From Microtetraspora glauca (GTDB taxonomy: Bacteria > Actinomycetota > Actinomycetes > Streptomycetales > Streptomycetaceae), in NCBI GenBank assembly GCA_000721275.1, contig JOFO01000025.1:1-64000 (forward strand): 64,000 bases of DNA, read 5' to 3'. Each line of letters begins with the position of its first letter. The stretch's first letter is position 1. The translations under genes and the position numbers were made by a program. Of this stretch, positions 42,535-50,190 are shown one piece after another. The notes beneath the pieces were generated by a model that was not told where the DNA came from, made no database searches, and worked only from the letters and a program-made list of their open reading frames with translations.

Positions 42535-43779
42535 ATGTCCGCAACGAAGCCGCCGGAAGCCCGCGTCGACGAGACGAGGAGCGTCCTGGTGGCTCCCCGG
42601 CACCTCCACGACGACGAGCTGCTGCGGGACTTCTTCGGGACCAAGGCGACTCCGGAGGAGGCCGCTTCCGGCGCGCTCGACCTCGCGGGGAAGACGGTCT
42701 ACCTGTGCGGCGACGCAGCCGAGATCAGCGGCCTCACATGCCGACTCGCCGCGGCGGCGCGCGTCTTCGTCGTCCGGCAGCTGACGCACGGGCGGGACGT
42801 GGACGGCGCGGGCGCCGGCCCGTGGCCCGTCGTCGACGTCGGCCGGGTGCCGGTCCGCGTCCACGGCGCCGGCGTCCACTACCGCCGCTTCTTCGAGCCC
42901 GACGCCGGTCACTTCGGGCGGATACGGGCCGAACACGCCTTCCAGTCGCTGACGGAGTCCACCAAACCCGGCGCGGCCCACCGCAGCGGCATCTACCTGA
43001 CCCCCGTCGACGTACGCGGCGACGAACGGCACTTCAGGCTGCTCCGCTGCTCCACGAACCTCTCGGGCCCCACGGAGGGCTTCGGCCCGACGGACACCCG
43101 CATCGTCGCGGACCTGAACCGCGAGGCGGCGGCCGTCTTCCGGGACCACGCGCCGCTCAACCACGTCCTGGCGCAGATCTACCACAACACCCGCGCCACG
43201 GCGGAGCGCAAGCAGTCCAAGGCGAAGATCGCGGCCCACGCCGACAAGACGAAGGACATGCCCGCCCACGGCATCATGGCCTTCTGCACCTTCTACGACG
43301 GCCTCGACGGGCTCCAGCCGCTGCCGGACGACCCGTTCGACTACGGCGTGAAGGGCGTCAGCGGCCTCACCCGGCTCCGCTTCCGCCGCAAGGAGAACCG
43401 GACGGACGAGGCCGAAGTCACCGAGCTCCCCGACCGGTTCACGGTGACGCTCCACCCCGGCTCGGTCTTCCTCATGCCGCTCTCCACCAACCGCCTGTAC
43501 ACGCACGAGATCCGCCCGTCGGCACTGGACGCCGGGACGATCCCCACCCGCCTGGGTTACGTGGTGCGCTGCTCCCGCACCGAAGCCGTCCACAAGGACG
43601 GCCGCACCTACCTCAAGCGGGCCGGAGGTCTGGTGGAGCTCGAACCGCCCACCCCGGCCGGCATGGACGAGCTGCGCAGGCTGTACGCCGAGGAGAACAG
43701 CACGGCGTCGTACGTCGACTACGGCGACGGCTTCCTCTTCAGCATGAACACGGGGGACTACCGTGCCCCTCGACCGTAG
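42535..43779 (+). CDS. AlkB-like 2-oxoglutarate/Fe(II) dioxygenase, large paralogue
   Basis: The 414-residue protein has an extra N-terminal domain (about 1-200) and a C-terminal double-stranded beta-helix. Putative iron ligands are His235 and Asp237 (AAHADKTKD) and His324 (LYTHEIRPS). Arg345 (LGYVVRCSRT) would hold 2-oxoglutarate. The next gene has the same spacing (HSD, KHRIV, GVTFRTSKT), so the two are paralogues in tandem. Whether the substrate is nucleic acid, protein or metabolite is unknown. A GTG-ATG pair lies at 42532/42535; I use the ATG. It overlaps the next gene by 17 bases. Confidence 0.68.
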   Translation: MSATKPPEARVDETRSVLVAPRHLHDDELLRDFFGTKATPEEAASGALDLAGKTVYLCGDAAEISGLTCRLAAAARVFVVRQLTHGRDVDGAGAGPWPVVDVGRVPVRVHGAGVHYRRFFEPDAGHFGRIRAEHAFQSLTESTKPGAAHRSGIYLTPVDVRGDERHFRLLRCSTNLSGPTEGFGPTDTRIVADLNREAAAVFRDHAPLNHVLAQIYHNTRATAERKQSKAKIAAHADKTKDMPAHGIMAFCTFYDGLDGLQPLPDDPFDYGVKGVSGLTRLRFRRKENRTDEAEVTELPDRFTVTLHPGSVFLMPLSTNRLYTHEIRPSALDAGTIPTRLGYVVRCSRTEAVHKDGRTYLKRAGGLVELEPPTPAGMDELRRLYAEENSTASYVDYGDGFLFSMNTGDYRAPRP

Positions 43780-44548
43780 GGCCTGGGACGAGCTCGTCGT
43801 CTCGTGCACGCTGCCGGCCGCCGGTGACCCCTTCGCGGAGCTGTCGGCGGCGACGCGCCTGGAGAGCGTCGGGAAGGGCCGGACCGGCGCGGTGCTGTGC
43901 GACGTCGACGCCTCCGGCGGCGTACCCCTCGTTCGCACGACCACGCGCTACGCCGAACCGGCGCAGCGCTTCCGCCCGGTGCACACGCGCCTGGCCCGGG
44001 ACGTCCAGCGCCACGCGGGCCTTCCCGTCGGCTTCGACAACGCGCTCGTGGAGTGCTACACGAACGCCTACAAGAAGATGGGCAGCCACTCCGACCAGGC
44101 CCTCGACCTGCGCGACGACGGGTACATCGCCGTCTACTCGTGCTACGAGCACCCCGAAGCGGCGCCCCAGCGGAAGCTCGTCTTCACCGTGAAGGACGGC
44201 CAGGAAAAGGGCGAGGAGGACCCCTACGAGATCCCCCTGCCCCACCACAGCGTCGTCGCGTTCTCCGTCGCCGCGAACCGCCGGCTCAAGCACCGCATCG
44301 TCTGGGACGCCCCCGGCCACGAGCCGGACAACCGGTGGCTGGGCGTCACCTTCCGCACCTCCAAGACCCGGATCCGCTTCAGCGACGGCCACGCCCACCT
44401 CCCGGACGGCACCCGCCTCACCCTGGCCGACGAGGACCAGAGCCGCGCGTTCTACCGCCTGCGGCGCCGCGAGAACGACGACCCCGACTTCACCTACCCG
44501 CCCCTCACCTACACCCTCAGCCCCAGCGACCTGCTGCCCCCGACCTGA
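43763..44548 (+). CDS. AlkB-like 2-oxoglutarate/Fe(II) dioxygenase, small paralogue
   Basis: The 261-residue protein has the AlkB-type pattern NALVECYTNAYKKMGSHSDQ (His109, Asp111), PHHSVVAFSVAANRRLKHRI (His177) and WLGVTFRTSKTRIRF (Arg198). This is a full iron and 2-oxoglutarate site. The start overlaps the end of the larger paralogue by 17 bases, so they are translationally coupled and may act as a heteromer or on successive steps. It converges on the GNAT gene. No nucleotide-recognition lid like that of E. coli AlkB is obvious. Confidence 0.75.
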   Translation: MPLDRRAWDELVVSCTLPAAGDPFAELSAATRLESVGKGRTGAVLCDVDASGGVPLVRTTTRYAEPAQRFRPVHTRLARDVQRHAGLPVGFDNALVECYTNAYKKMGSHSDQALDLRDDGYIAVYSCYEHPEAAPQRKLVFTVKDGQEKGEEDPYEIPLPHHSVVAFSVAANRRLKHRIVWDAPGHEPDNRWLGVTFRTSKTRIRFSDGHAHLPDGTRLTLADEDQSRAFYRLRRRENDDPDFTYPPLTYTLSPSDLLPPT

Positions 44549-44578
44549 GCACTCCGGCGTCGGCCGGGCGATGATCGC

Positions 44579-45103
44579 CTAGGGTTCCCGGTCCCTCGAC
44601 AGCCGGGCGGACGGCTGCCCCACCGGGCGGATCATCCGCATCAGGGCCGGATCGCGGGTGAAGCCCAACTCCGCGTACAGCGGTGCCGCTTCGTCGCTCG
44701 CATGCAGTTCGAAAAGGGTGACCCCGTCCATCTGCAGGTGCCCCAGCAGCGAGGACACGACCGCTCTGGCGTAGCCCCGGCGCCGGTGGGCGGGTTCGGT
44801 GGCCACGGCGTGGATGCGGGCGGCCAGGCCCCTGGGATAGCCGGGGCCCGGTAGTACCCGATGGACCAGTGCGAGAGCGCAGGCGGCAAGCCCGCCGTCG
44901 GGTGCGTCGACCACGTACGCGCGGGCGTCGCCCTCGGGCCGCAGTCGCTGGGCGAGCTGCTCGCGGGTCACAGCGAGCCATGCGTGCCCGAGCGGTTCGG
45001 ACAGGACGTACGCGGACCGCAGCCGGGCGATCTCGCCGGCGTCGGCCGGGACGGCGGGCCGTACCGGAGGGGAGGCCGGGGGCGGTTCGGGACGGTCGGG
45101 CAT
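44579..45103 (-). CDS. GNAT-family N-acetyltransferase
   Basis: The 174-residue protein has the acetyl-CoA-binding motif A in IHAVATEPAHRRRGYARAVV (RRRGYA contacts pyrophosphate) and the typical C-terminal motif B LFELHASDEAAPLYAELGFT. It opens with a Pro-rich leader (EPPPASPPVRPAVPADAGEI). The acceptor is unknown. It converges on the AlkB-like pair and is divergent from the VOC gene with about 150 bases between. Confidence 0.9.
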   Translation of the reverse strand: MPDRPEPPPASPPVRPAVPADAGEIARLRSAYVLSEPLGHAWLAVTREQLAQRLRPEGDARAYVVDAPDGGLAACALALVHRVLPGPGYPRGLAARIHAVATEPAHRRRGYARAVVSSLLGHLQMDGVTLFELHASDEAAPLYAELGFTRDPALMRMIRPVGQPSARLSRDREP

Positions 45104-45252
45104 GTGCGGGGCGTCTCCGTGATCGGGTGTGCGGGGTCGTTCGGCCGGACGACGGCCGCGGCGTGTTCGCGGGTGTCGTGCGCGGGTCGTCGGGCGGGCG
45201 CTCGGTATACCGGGGGGCGCGGCGCACCGTGCGGCGCGGGAGGAGCAGGATC

Positions 45253-45693
45253 ATGGCGCTTCAGCGTATGGACAACGTGGGCATCGTCGTCGAGGACCTG
45301 GACGCCGCCGTCGCGTTCTTCACCGAGCTGGGCATGGAGGTCGAAGGCCGGATGCCGATCGAGGGCCTGTTCGCGGACCGGACGGTCGGGCTCGACGGCG
45401 TCCGCAGCGAGATCGCGATGATGCGGACCCCGGACGGCCACGGTCGGCTGGAACTCGCGCAGTACCACGCCCCCGCCGCGATCCGCGCGGGGTCGGACGC
45501 CCCGCCGCCGAACACGGTGGGTCTGCACCGGGTCATGTTCGCGGTCGACGACCTCGACGACACCCTCGCCCGGCTGCGCCCCCACGGCGCCGAACTGCTC
45601 GGCCAGGTGGCCACCTACGAGGACGTCTACCGGCTCTGCTACCTCCGCGGTCCGTCGGGCATCATCGTCGCCCTTGCGGAGCGCATCGGCTGA
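45253..45693 (+). CDS. VOC (glyoxalase/dioxygenase) superfamily protein
   Basis: The 146-residue protein has two beta-alpha-beta-beta-beta modules: MDNVGIVVEDLDAAVAFFTE then LGMEVEGR, and GLHRVMFAVDDLDDTLARLR then PHGAELLGQ. It ends in LRGPSGIIVALAER with a Glu suited to metal binding, so it is a glyoxalase-like metalloenzyme. GGGAGGAGC precedes ATG 45253. No specific substrate can be inferred. Confidence 0.9.
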   Translation: MALQRMDNVGIVVEDLDAAVAFFTELGMEVEGRMPIEGLFADRTVGLDGVRSEIAMMRTPDGHGRLELAQYHAPAAIRAGSDAPPPNTVGLHRVMFAVDDLDDTLARLRPHGAELLGQVATYEDVYRLCYLRGPSGIIVALAERIG

Positions 45694-45742
45694 CCGCCGG
45701 CCATGCCCCCGGGCGCCGCCGTCGCATAATCCGGTGGACGTG

Positions 45743-45777
45743 CCTAGGGGGCGTAGGTCTAGCCTAGGGGTCCTAGG
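45743..45777. promoter_or_regulatory. CCTAGG repeat operators upstream of the TetR gene
   Basis: Three palindromic CCTAGG hexamers start at 45743, 45763 and 45772. The last two form CCTAGG-GGT-CCTAGG. They lie 28-62 bases before the TetR start and are probably its operators for autoregulation of the TetR-hydrolase operon. Confidence 0.7.
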
Positions 45778-45804
45778 GTTCCAGGGAAGGGGTGAGGGCG
45801 GGCG

Positions 45805-46401
45805 ATGGTACGGGCCGGGCTGACGGCGGAGCGGGTGACCGCCGCGGGCGCCGAACTGGCGGACGAGGTCGGTTTCGAGCGGGTCACCATGGCGCAGGTG
45901 GCGCGGCGGCTGGGCGTGAAGGACGCGAGCCTCTACTCGCACGTGCGGAACCTGGACGACCTCCGCGGCCGGATCGCGCTCGCGGCGGCCGACGAGAAGA
46001 CGATCCGCATCGCGGAGGCGATGGCCGGGCGGTCCGGCAAGGACGCGCTGGTGGCGTTCGCCGACGCGTGGCGTGCGTACGCCCACGCGCACCCGGGGCG
46101 TTACGCGGCGACGCAGACCCCGGTCGACATCGACCCCGCGCTCGCCGCCGACGCGCCCGGACCGCGCCGCGCGGTCGAGCTGACGTACGGGATGCTGCGC
46201 GGCTACCGGCTCACCGAGCCCGATCTGACCGACGCGGTCCGGCTGCTGCGCAGCACGTTCCACGGGTTCGTCGCCCTGGAGGCGGCGGGCGGTTTCGCGC
46301 ACGCGCGCACCCCGCAGCGGTCCTGGGAGCGGACCCTCGACGCCCTGCACACCCTCCTGGAGCACTGGCCCACCACCACCGGAGAAGGAGCATCCGCATG
46401 A
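45805..46401 (+). CDS. TetR/AcrR family transcriptional regulator
   Basis: The 198-residue repressor has a typical TetR HTH (VTMAQVARRLGVKDASLYSH; VRNLDDLRGRIALAA) and a C-terminal ligand domain with RLLRSTFHGFVALEAAGGFA. It overlaps the alpha/beta hydrolase gene by ATGA, so both are made from one mRNA, and it is preceded by CCTAGG repeats that are likely its operators. The inducer may be the hydrolase's substrate (inference). Confidence 0.92.
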   Translation: MVRAGLTAERVTAAGAELADEVGFERVTMAQVARRLGVKDASLYSHVRNLDDLRGRIALAAADEKTIRIAEAMAGRSGKDALVAFADAWRAYAHAHPGRYAATQTPVDIDPALAADAPGPRRAVELTYGMLRGYRLTEPDLTDAVRLLRSTFHGFVALEAAGGFAHARTPQRSWERTLDALHTLLEHWPTTTGEGASA

Positions 46402-47246
46402 CCACCGAACCGACCACCGCGCACCTGCGCGTCCCCGGAGCGACCCTGCGTCACGAAGTACGCGGCCAGGGCCCGCTCCTGCTCCTGATCCCCGGCGGGA
46501 CCGGAGGCGCGGCCGGCGTCGCGGGGATCGCCGACGTCCTCGCCGCCGAGTACACCGTCGCCTCCTACGACCCGCGCGGCATGGCGGGCAGCACCCTGGA
46601 CGACCCCGACGCCCCGCAGCGGGTGTCCGAACACGCCGACGACGCCCTGCGCCTGCTGGACGAGCTGTCGCCCACCGCGCCCGCCCGGGTCTTCGGCGCC
46701 AGCTCGGGAGCGATCACCGCGCTCCACCTCCTCACCGCCCACCCCGACCGGGTCGAACGCGTCGTGGCGCACGAACCGCCGGTGCCGGAGGTCCTGCCGG
46801 ACGCCGCCGTGCACCGCGCCCTCCTCGCGCGCGTGCAGACGACGCTCCGTACCCGGGGGCTCGGGCCGGCGATGGGCGAATTCGCCGCGGGGCTGCGGGC
46901 GGACGGCGCGGCCCCCGCGCCCGCCGCGCCGGAGACCGCCGCCGAACTGCCCCCGCAGGCGGCCGCACGCCGCGAGCAGACACTTGGCGACCTCCCGTAC
47001 TTCCTCGGCCGCGTCGTGCCCAGCTTCATGGCCTACGCCCCGGACCTCGTCCGCCTGCGCGCGCACGCGGCCCGCCTCGTCCTCGCGGGCGGCCACGACT
47101 CGCGCGGCGAACTGCCGTACCGTACGGCGGCGTTCCTGGCCGACGCCCTCGGCGCGGACTTCCGGCACTTTTCCGGCGGCCACATCTGCCTCACCACCCA
47201 CCCCGCCGACTTCGCCGAGCACCTGCGCAAGGCCCTGGCCGCCTGA
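46398..47246 (+). CDS. Alpha/beta-hydrolase
   Basis: The 282-residue enzyme has the alpha/beta-hydrolase fold: LLLIPGGTGGAAGVAGIADV (oxyanion region), VASYDPRGMAGSTLDD, nucleophile Ser in RVFGASSGAITALHLL, catalytic His in HFSGGHICLTTHPADF, and an Asp in the LVLAGGHDSRGEL strand. It is translationally coupled to the TetR gene. Relatives are esterases or hydrolases with unknown natural substrates. Confidence 0.9.
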   Translation: MTTEPTTAHLRVPGATLRHEVRGQGPLLLLIPGGTGGAAGVAGIADVLAAEYTVASYDPRGMAGSTLDDPDAPQRVSEHADDALRLLDELSPTAPARVFGASSGAITALHLLTAHPDRVERVVAHEPPVPEVLPDAAVHRALLARVQTTLRTRGLGPAMGEFAAGLRADGAAPAPAAPETAAELPPQAAARREQTLGDLPYFLGRVVPSFMAYAPDLVRLRAHAARLVLAGGHDSRGELPYRTAAFLADALGADFRHFSGGHICLTTHPADFAEHLRKALAA

Positions 47247-47290
47247 CCCCGGCCCCCTGCCCGCCGCACGCGTCCCGTGCGCGCCGGCGT

Positions 47291-48541
47291 TCACGAACCG
47301 GGGAGCGGCCGGGAGGCGGACGAGCGCGCGACGTACGCCAGTCCGTCGTACTCCTCCGCCAGGGAGGCGGGGAGGAGGTGGAGCCGGTACGTCCAGCGCG
47401 GCACCACGGCGCCGAAGCTGCGCGTCCCGTGCCGCTCGCCGAGCCATGCGCGGACGGCCGGCGGCGCGGCGACCGCGCCGCGCAGGTCCAGGAGGTGGTC
47501 GCCCGGGTGGGCGGCGGCCAGCCGGGCCTCGACGGTGCCGGCGCGGGGCGGCCCGACCGGATGGGTGGCGACGGGCGTCGGCCGGGGACGGGACCACGGG
47601 CCGGGCCGCATCCGCCGGGCCCGGAAGGCGCCGCTGCCGAACAGCAGCCCGAGCGCGTAGTAGGCGTCGCCGTACCGTGCGCGCAGGTGGTGGCCCAGCG
47701 TCGGCACCGCGCCCGCGTGACGGCCCTTGGTGACGTGCCCGTTGTGCGCCCAGAGGGCGACCTTGGCCTCAGGGTCTTCGAGGATCGCCCCGACCGCGTC
47801 CGCCATGGCGCGGTCGCGCGCGGCGAAGACGGTCCGTTCGGGGTCCTCGTGGTGCCCGGGACGCGTCACCAGATCGGCGGCCCGCACCAGGATCTCGGCG
47901 TGCCGCAGCGCGTCGGCAGAGCCTGTGGCCTCGCGACCGTGGCGGCGGACGTACGCCAGCACGTCCTCGGCGTCGCGCACCAGCCGCTGCCGCGGGTCGG
48001 GCCGCGACCCCGGATGAGCCGTGGCGAGCACGCGCAGCGGAGCGAGCAGGCCGGCCGCGCGATCGGGCGCCGTCCGGCGGAGGAAGGACGCGAGGACGTC
48101 GAGAGAGCCGCCGCACCGCTGCGGATCGATACCGGCGAACCGCACCTTCCGGTCGTCGCGCCGCCCTTGGTTGTAGGCGCGCATCCACTCGATCATGTCG
48201 AGCACCTCATGCGTCCGCCAGGTCCAGAACCCCAGCCCGTCGAGCGCCCGCACGGCATCCCCGGCACCGTGGCGGACGTACGCGTCGACCGCCGGACCGG
48301 CCGAGGCGCTGGCCTCCATCGCCAGCACCGAGAACCCCAGCTCCGTCACCAGGAACTCCAGCAGCCGGTGCTTGAGCCGGAAGAACTCCCGCGTCCCGTG
48401 CGTCGCCTCCCCCAGCCCCACGACCCGCACCCCGTCGAGAACCCCCTTCAGCGGCTGCAGATCGGCCGCGGATCCGCCCGCGGTGACGCGGTCCAGCGGC
48501 AATGCGCTCCGCCCCAGCCAGGCCGTCACCTCGTCGGACAT
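47291..48541 (-). CDS. Erythromycin esterase-like protein
   Basis: The 416-residue protein belongs to the EreA/EreB-like family: VVGLGEATHGTREFFRLKHR (conserved Glu and His), LAMEASASAGPAVDAYVRHG, FAGIDPQRCGG and KVALWAHNGHVTKGRHAG (conserved His). Characterised members hydrolyse macrolide lactones, but most Streptomyces members are uncharacterised and should not be assumed to give resistance. It converges on the hydrolase gene; a GCACG/CGTGC hairpin lies between (about 47265-47280). Confidence 0.87.
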   Translation of the reverse strand: MSDEVTAWLGRSALPLDRVTAGGSAADLQPLKGVLDGVRVVGLGEATHGTREFFRLKHRLLEFLVTELGFSVLAMEASASAGPAVDAYVRHGAGDAVRALDGLGFWTWRTHEVLDMIEWMRAYNQGRRDDRKVRFAGIDPQRCGGSLDVLASFLRRTAPDRAAGLLAPLRVLATAHPGSRPDPRQRLVRDAEDVLAYVRRHGREATGSADALRHAEILVRAADLVTRPGHHEDPERTVFAARDRAMADAVGAILEDPEAKVALWAHNGHVTKGRHAGAVPTLGHHLRARYGDAYYALGLLFGSGAFRARRMRPGPWSRPRPTPVATHPVGPPRAGTVEARLAAAHPGDHLLDLRGAVAAPPAVRAWLGERHGTRSFGAVVPRWTYRLHLLPASLAEEYDGLAYVARSSASRPLPGS

Positions 48542-48684
48542 ACGGTCCCACCCTTCCTCTCCCTGGTGTTGAGCGTCCGGCCGAGCCCTTGGTTCCCTCG
48601 ACCTCCCTGAAGCGTGCGAAATGTTCGGTCTGTTCGGGTGTGTCTGGGCCCGGGGAGCTGTCCGGAGCGTTTAAGTGAGGAGCC

Positions 48685-49971
48685 ATGGGTTCCTGGGAGA
48701 GCGGTCGCGGTGCGGTGAGCCGGCGCGCGTTCGCGGCGGCGGTGGTGGGTGGTGCGGTGGTGGCGCTCGGCGGGTGCGCGTCGGGAGGCGCGGGTGCGGC
48801 GGGGGAGAGCGGCGTGGGCCAGGAGGAAGCGGTCGAGCGGGCGTACACGTTCCTCGACCGGCGCGTCGACGAAGCGGCGGGCGGGACCCGGCAGGGGCTG
48901 CCCCGCAGCTACACCGGCGGGTGGATGGAGACGCACCACTCGACCATCGCCTTCACCTACGACGTGGCGCTCGTCGTCATCGCCTACTGCGCCCGCGGCA
49001 CCGCATCCGACCTGAAGCGGGCCCGGGCCCTGGCGGGGACGCTGCTGGCGCTCCAGGCCGGAGACGCCGCCGGCGACGGGCGGGTGCGCCAGTCGTACAC
49101 CTCCGGGAAGGTGACCGCGGCGGACGGACTGCCGGCGGTCGCCGCCGCCGACGCGTTCACCGGCGCGCAGGCATGGACCGGGCTCGCCCTGCTCCACGTC
49201 CACCGCGCGACGGGCGGCGCCGCGTACCGCGACGGCGCGCTGCGGCTCGGCGCGTGGATCCAGGACCACACCGCGTCCACCGCCGGCGTCGCCGGCCACA
49301 CCGGCGGCACCCCCGCCTCCGGCACGCCGCTCACCTGGAAGTCCACCGAGCACAACACCGACGTCGCCGCCCTCTTCCGCGGCCTCGCCGACGTCACCGG
49401 CGACCGCACGTGGGCCGACCGGGCAGCGGTCGCGACCGGCTTCCTCGACGCGCTGTGGAACCCGGACGGCCCCCACTTCTGGACCGGGACCGGCACGGAC
49501 GGCACCACCGTCAACCGCTCGCCCGTCCCGGAGGACCCCCAGAGCTGGTCCTACCTGGCCACCGGGAACGCCCGGCACGCCGGATCGCTCGACTGGACCC
49601 TGCGCCGCCTGGCCGCCGAGGACGGCGGATTTCGCGGAGTGTCGGTCAGCGACGCCGACACCTCCAAGGTGTGGTTCGAGGGCACCGCCCACATGGCCGC
49701 CGCCCTCCGCCACCGCGCCGGCGCCGACCGCGCGGACGACGCCGACGGCGCGGACCGGGACCGTGACCGGGAGCAGGCCGACCAGCTGCTCGCCACCCTC
49801 CGCGCCGCCCAGGCCCGCGCACCCCACGCCGACGGGTACGGCATCGTCGCCGCGTCCTCCGACGGGCTGCGCACCGGCGACGGCGACACCCTGTACGCCA
49901 GCCTGCACACCGGTACGACGGCCTGGTTCGCGCTCGCCGCACAGGGCGCCAACCCGTTCGTGCTCTCCTGA
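48685..49971 (+). CDS. Tat-exported lipoprotein with (alpha/alpha)-barrel glycan-hydrolase-like domain
   Basis: The 428-residue protein has a twin-arginine signal (SRRAF at 12-16) ending in a lipobox LGGC with Cys31, so it is exported folded and lipid-anchored. The mature part has helical repeats and aromatic/acidic clusters (RSYTGGWMETHHSTIAFTYD; SGTPLTWKSTEHNTDVAALF; GFLDALWNPDGPHFWTGTGT) resembling alpha/alpha-toroid glycosidases, though no exact family is assigned. It converges within seven bases on a five-gene glycan-type operon and probably processes its product (inference). RBS GTGAGGAG precedes ATG 48685. Confidence 0.78.
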   Translation: MGSWESGRGAVSRRAFAAAVVGGAVVALGGCASGGAGAAGESGVGQEEAVERAYTFLDRRVDEAAGGTRQGLPRSYTGGWMETHHSTIAFTYDVALVVIAYCARGTASDLKRARALAGTLLALQAGDAAGDGRVRQSYTSGKVTAADGLPAVAAADAFTGAQAWTGLALLHVHRATGGAAYRDGALRLGAWIQDHTASTAGVAGHTGGTPASGTPLTWKSTEHNTDVAALFRGLADVTGDRTWADRAAVATGFLDALWNPDGPHFWTGTGTDGTTVNRSPVPEDPQSWSYLATGNARHAGSLDWTLRRLAAEDGGFRGVSVSDADTSKVWFEGTAHMAAALRHRAGADRADDADGADRDRDREQADQLLATLRAAQARAPHADGYGIVAASSDGLRTGDGDTLYASLHTGTTAWFALAAQGANPFVLS

Positions 49972-49977
49972 CCCCGG

Positions 49978-50190
49978 TCAGGTCAGCCAGAGCGCCCTGG
50001 CCGTCAGCGCGGCGGCGACGAGCAGGACCACCAGCAGCTCCCACCACAGCAGCCGCCGGTCACGGCGCCGGTCGCCGCCCGTCAGCTCCGCCGCGTACCG
50101 CGCCAGTTCCTCGTCCGCGTCCGCCGCCGGCGCCCGCCGCGGGTCCCTCTCCGGGCCCGGGCCGCCGGGGTCCGCTGCCGCCGCCGTCAT
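49978..50190 (-). CDS. Small single-span membrane protein
   Basis: The 70-residue protein has a Pro/Asp/Arg-rich N-terminus, a basic stretch (GGDRRRDRRLLWWEL) and one C-terminal membrane helix (LLVVLLVAAALTARALWL). Its ATG overlaps the stop of the GT2 gene (ATGA), so it is co-translated with it. By position and size it could be a partner of the polymerase, as PgaD is for PgaC, but there is no clear sequence similarity. Confidence 0.7.
   Translation of the reverse strand: MTAAAADPGGPGPERDPRRAPAADADEELARYAAELTGGDRRRDRRLLWWELLVVLLVAAALTARALWLT

Noticed and set aside
38901..42644. 1247-residue minus-strand open frame opposite the helicase
   Set aside because: The helicase on the plus strand has all motifs; the minus frame is low-complexity and has no recognisable fold.
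47291..48541. Macrolide resistance gene
   Set aside because: The protein is in the erythromycin-esterase family, but most members have unknown substrates and no resistance context is present, so a resistance call is not supported.
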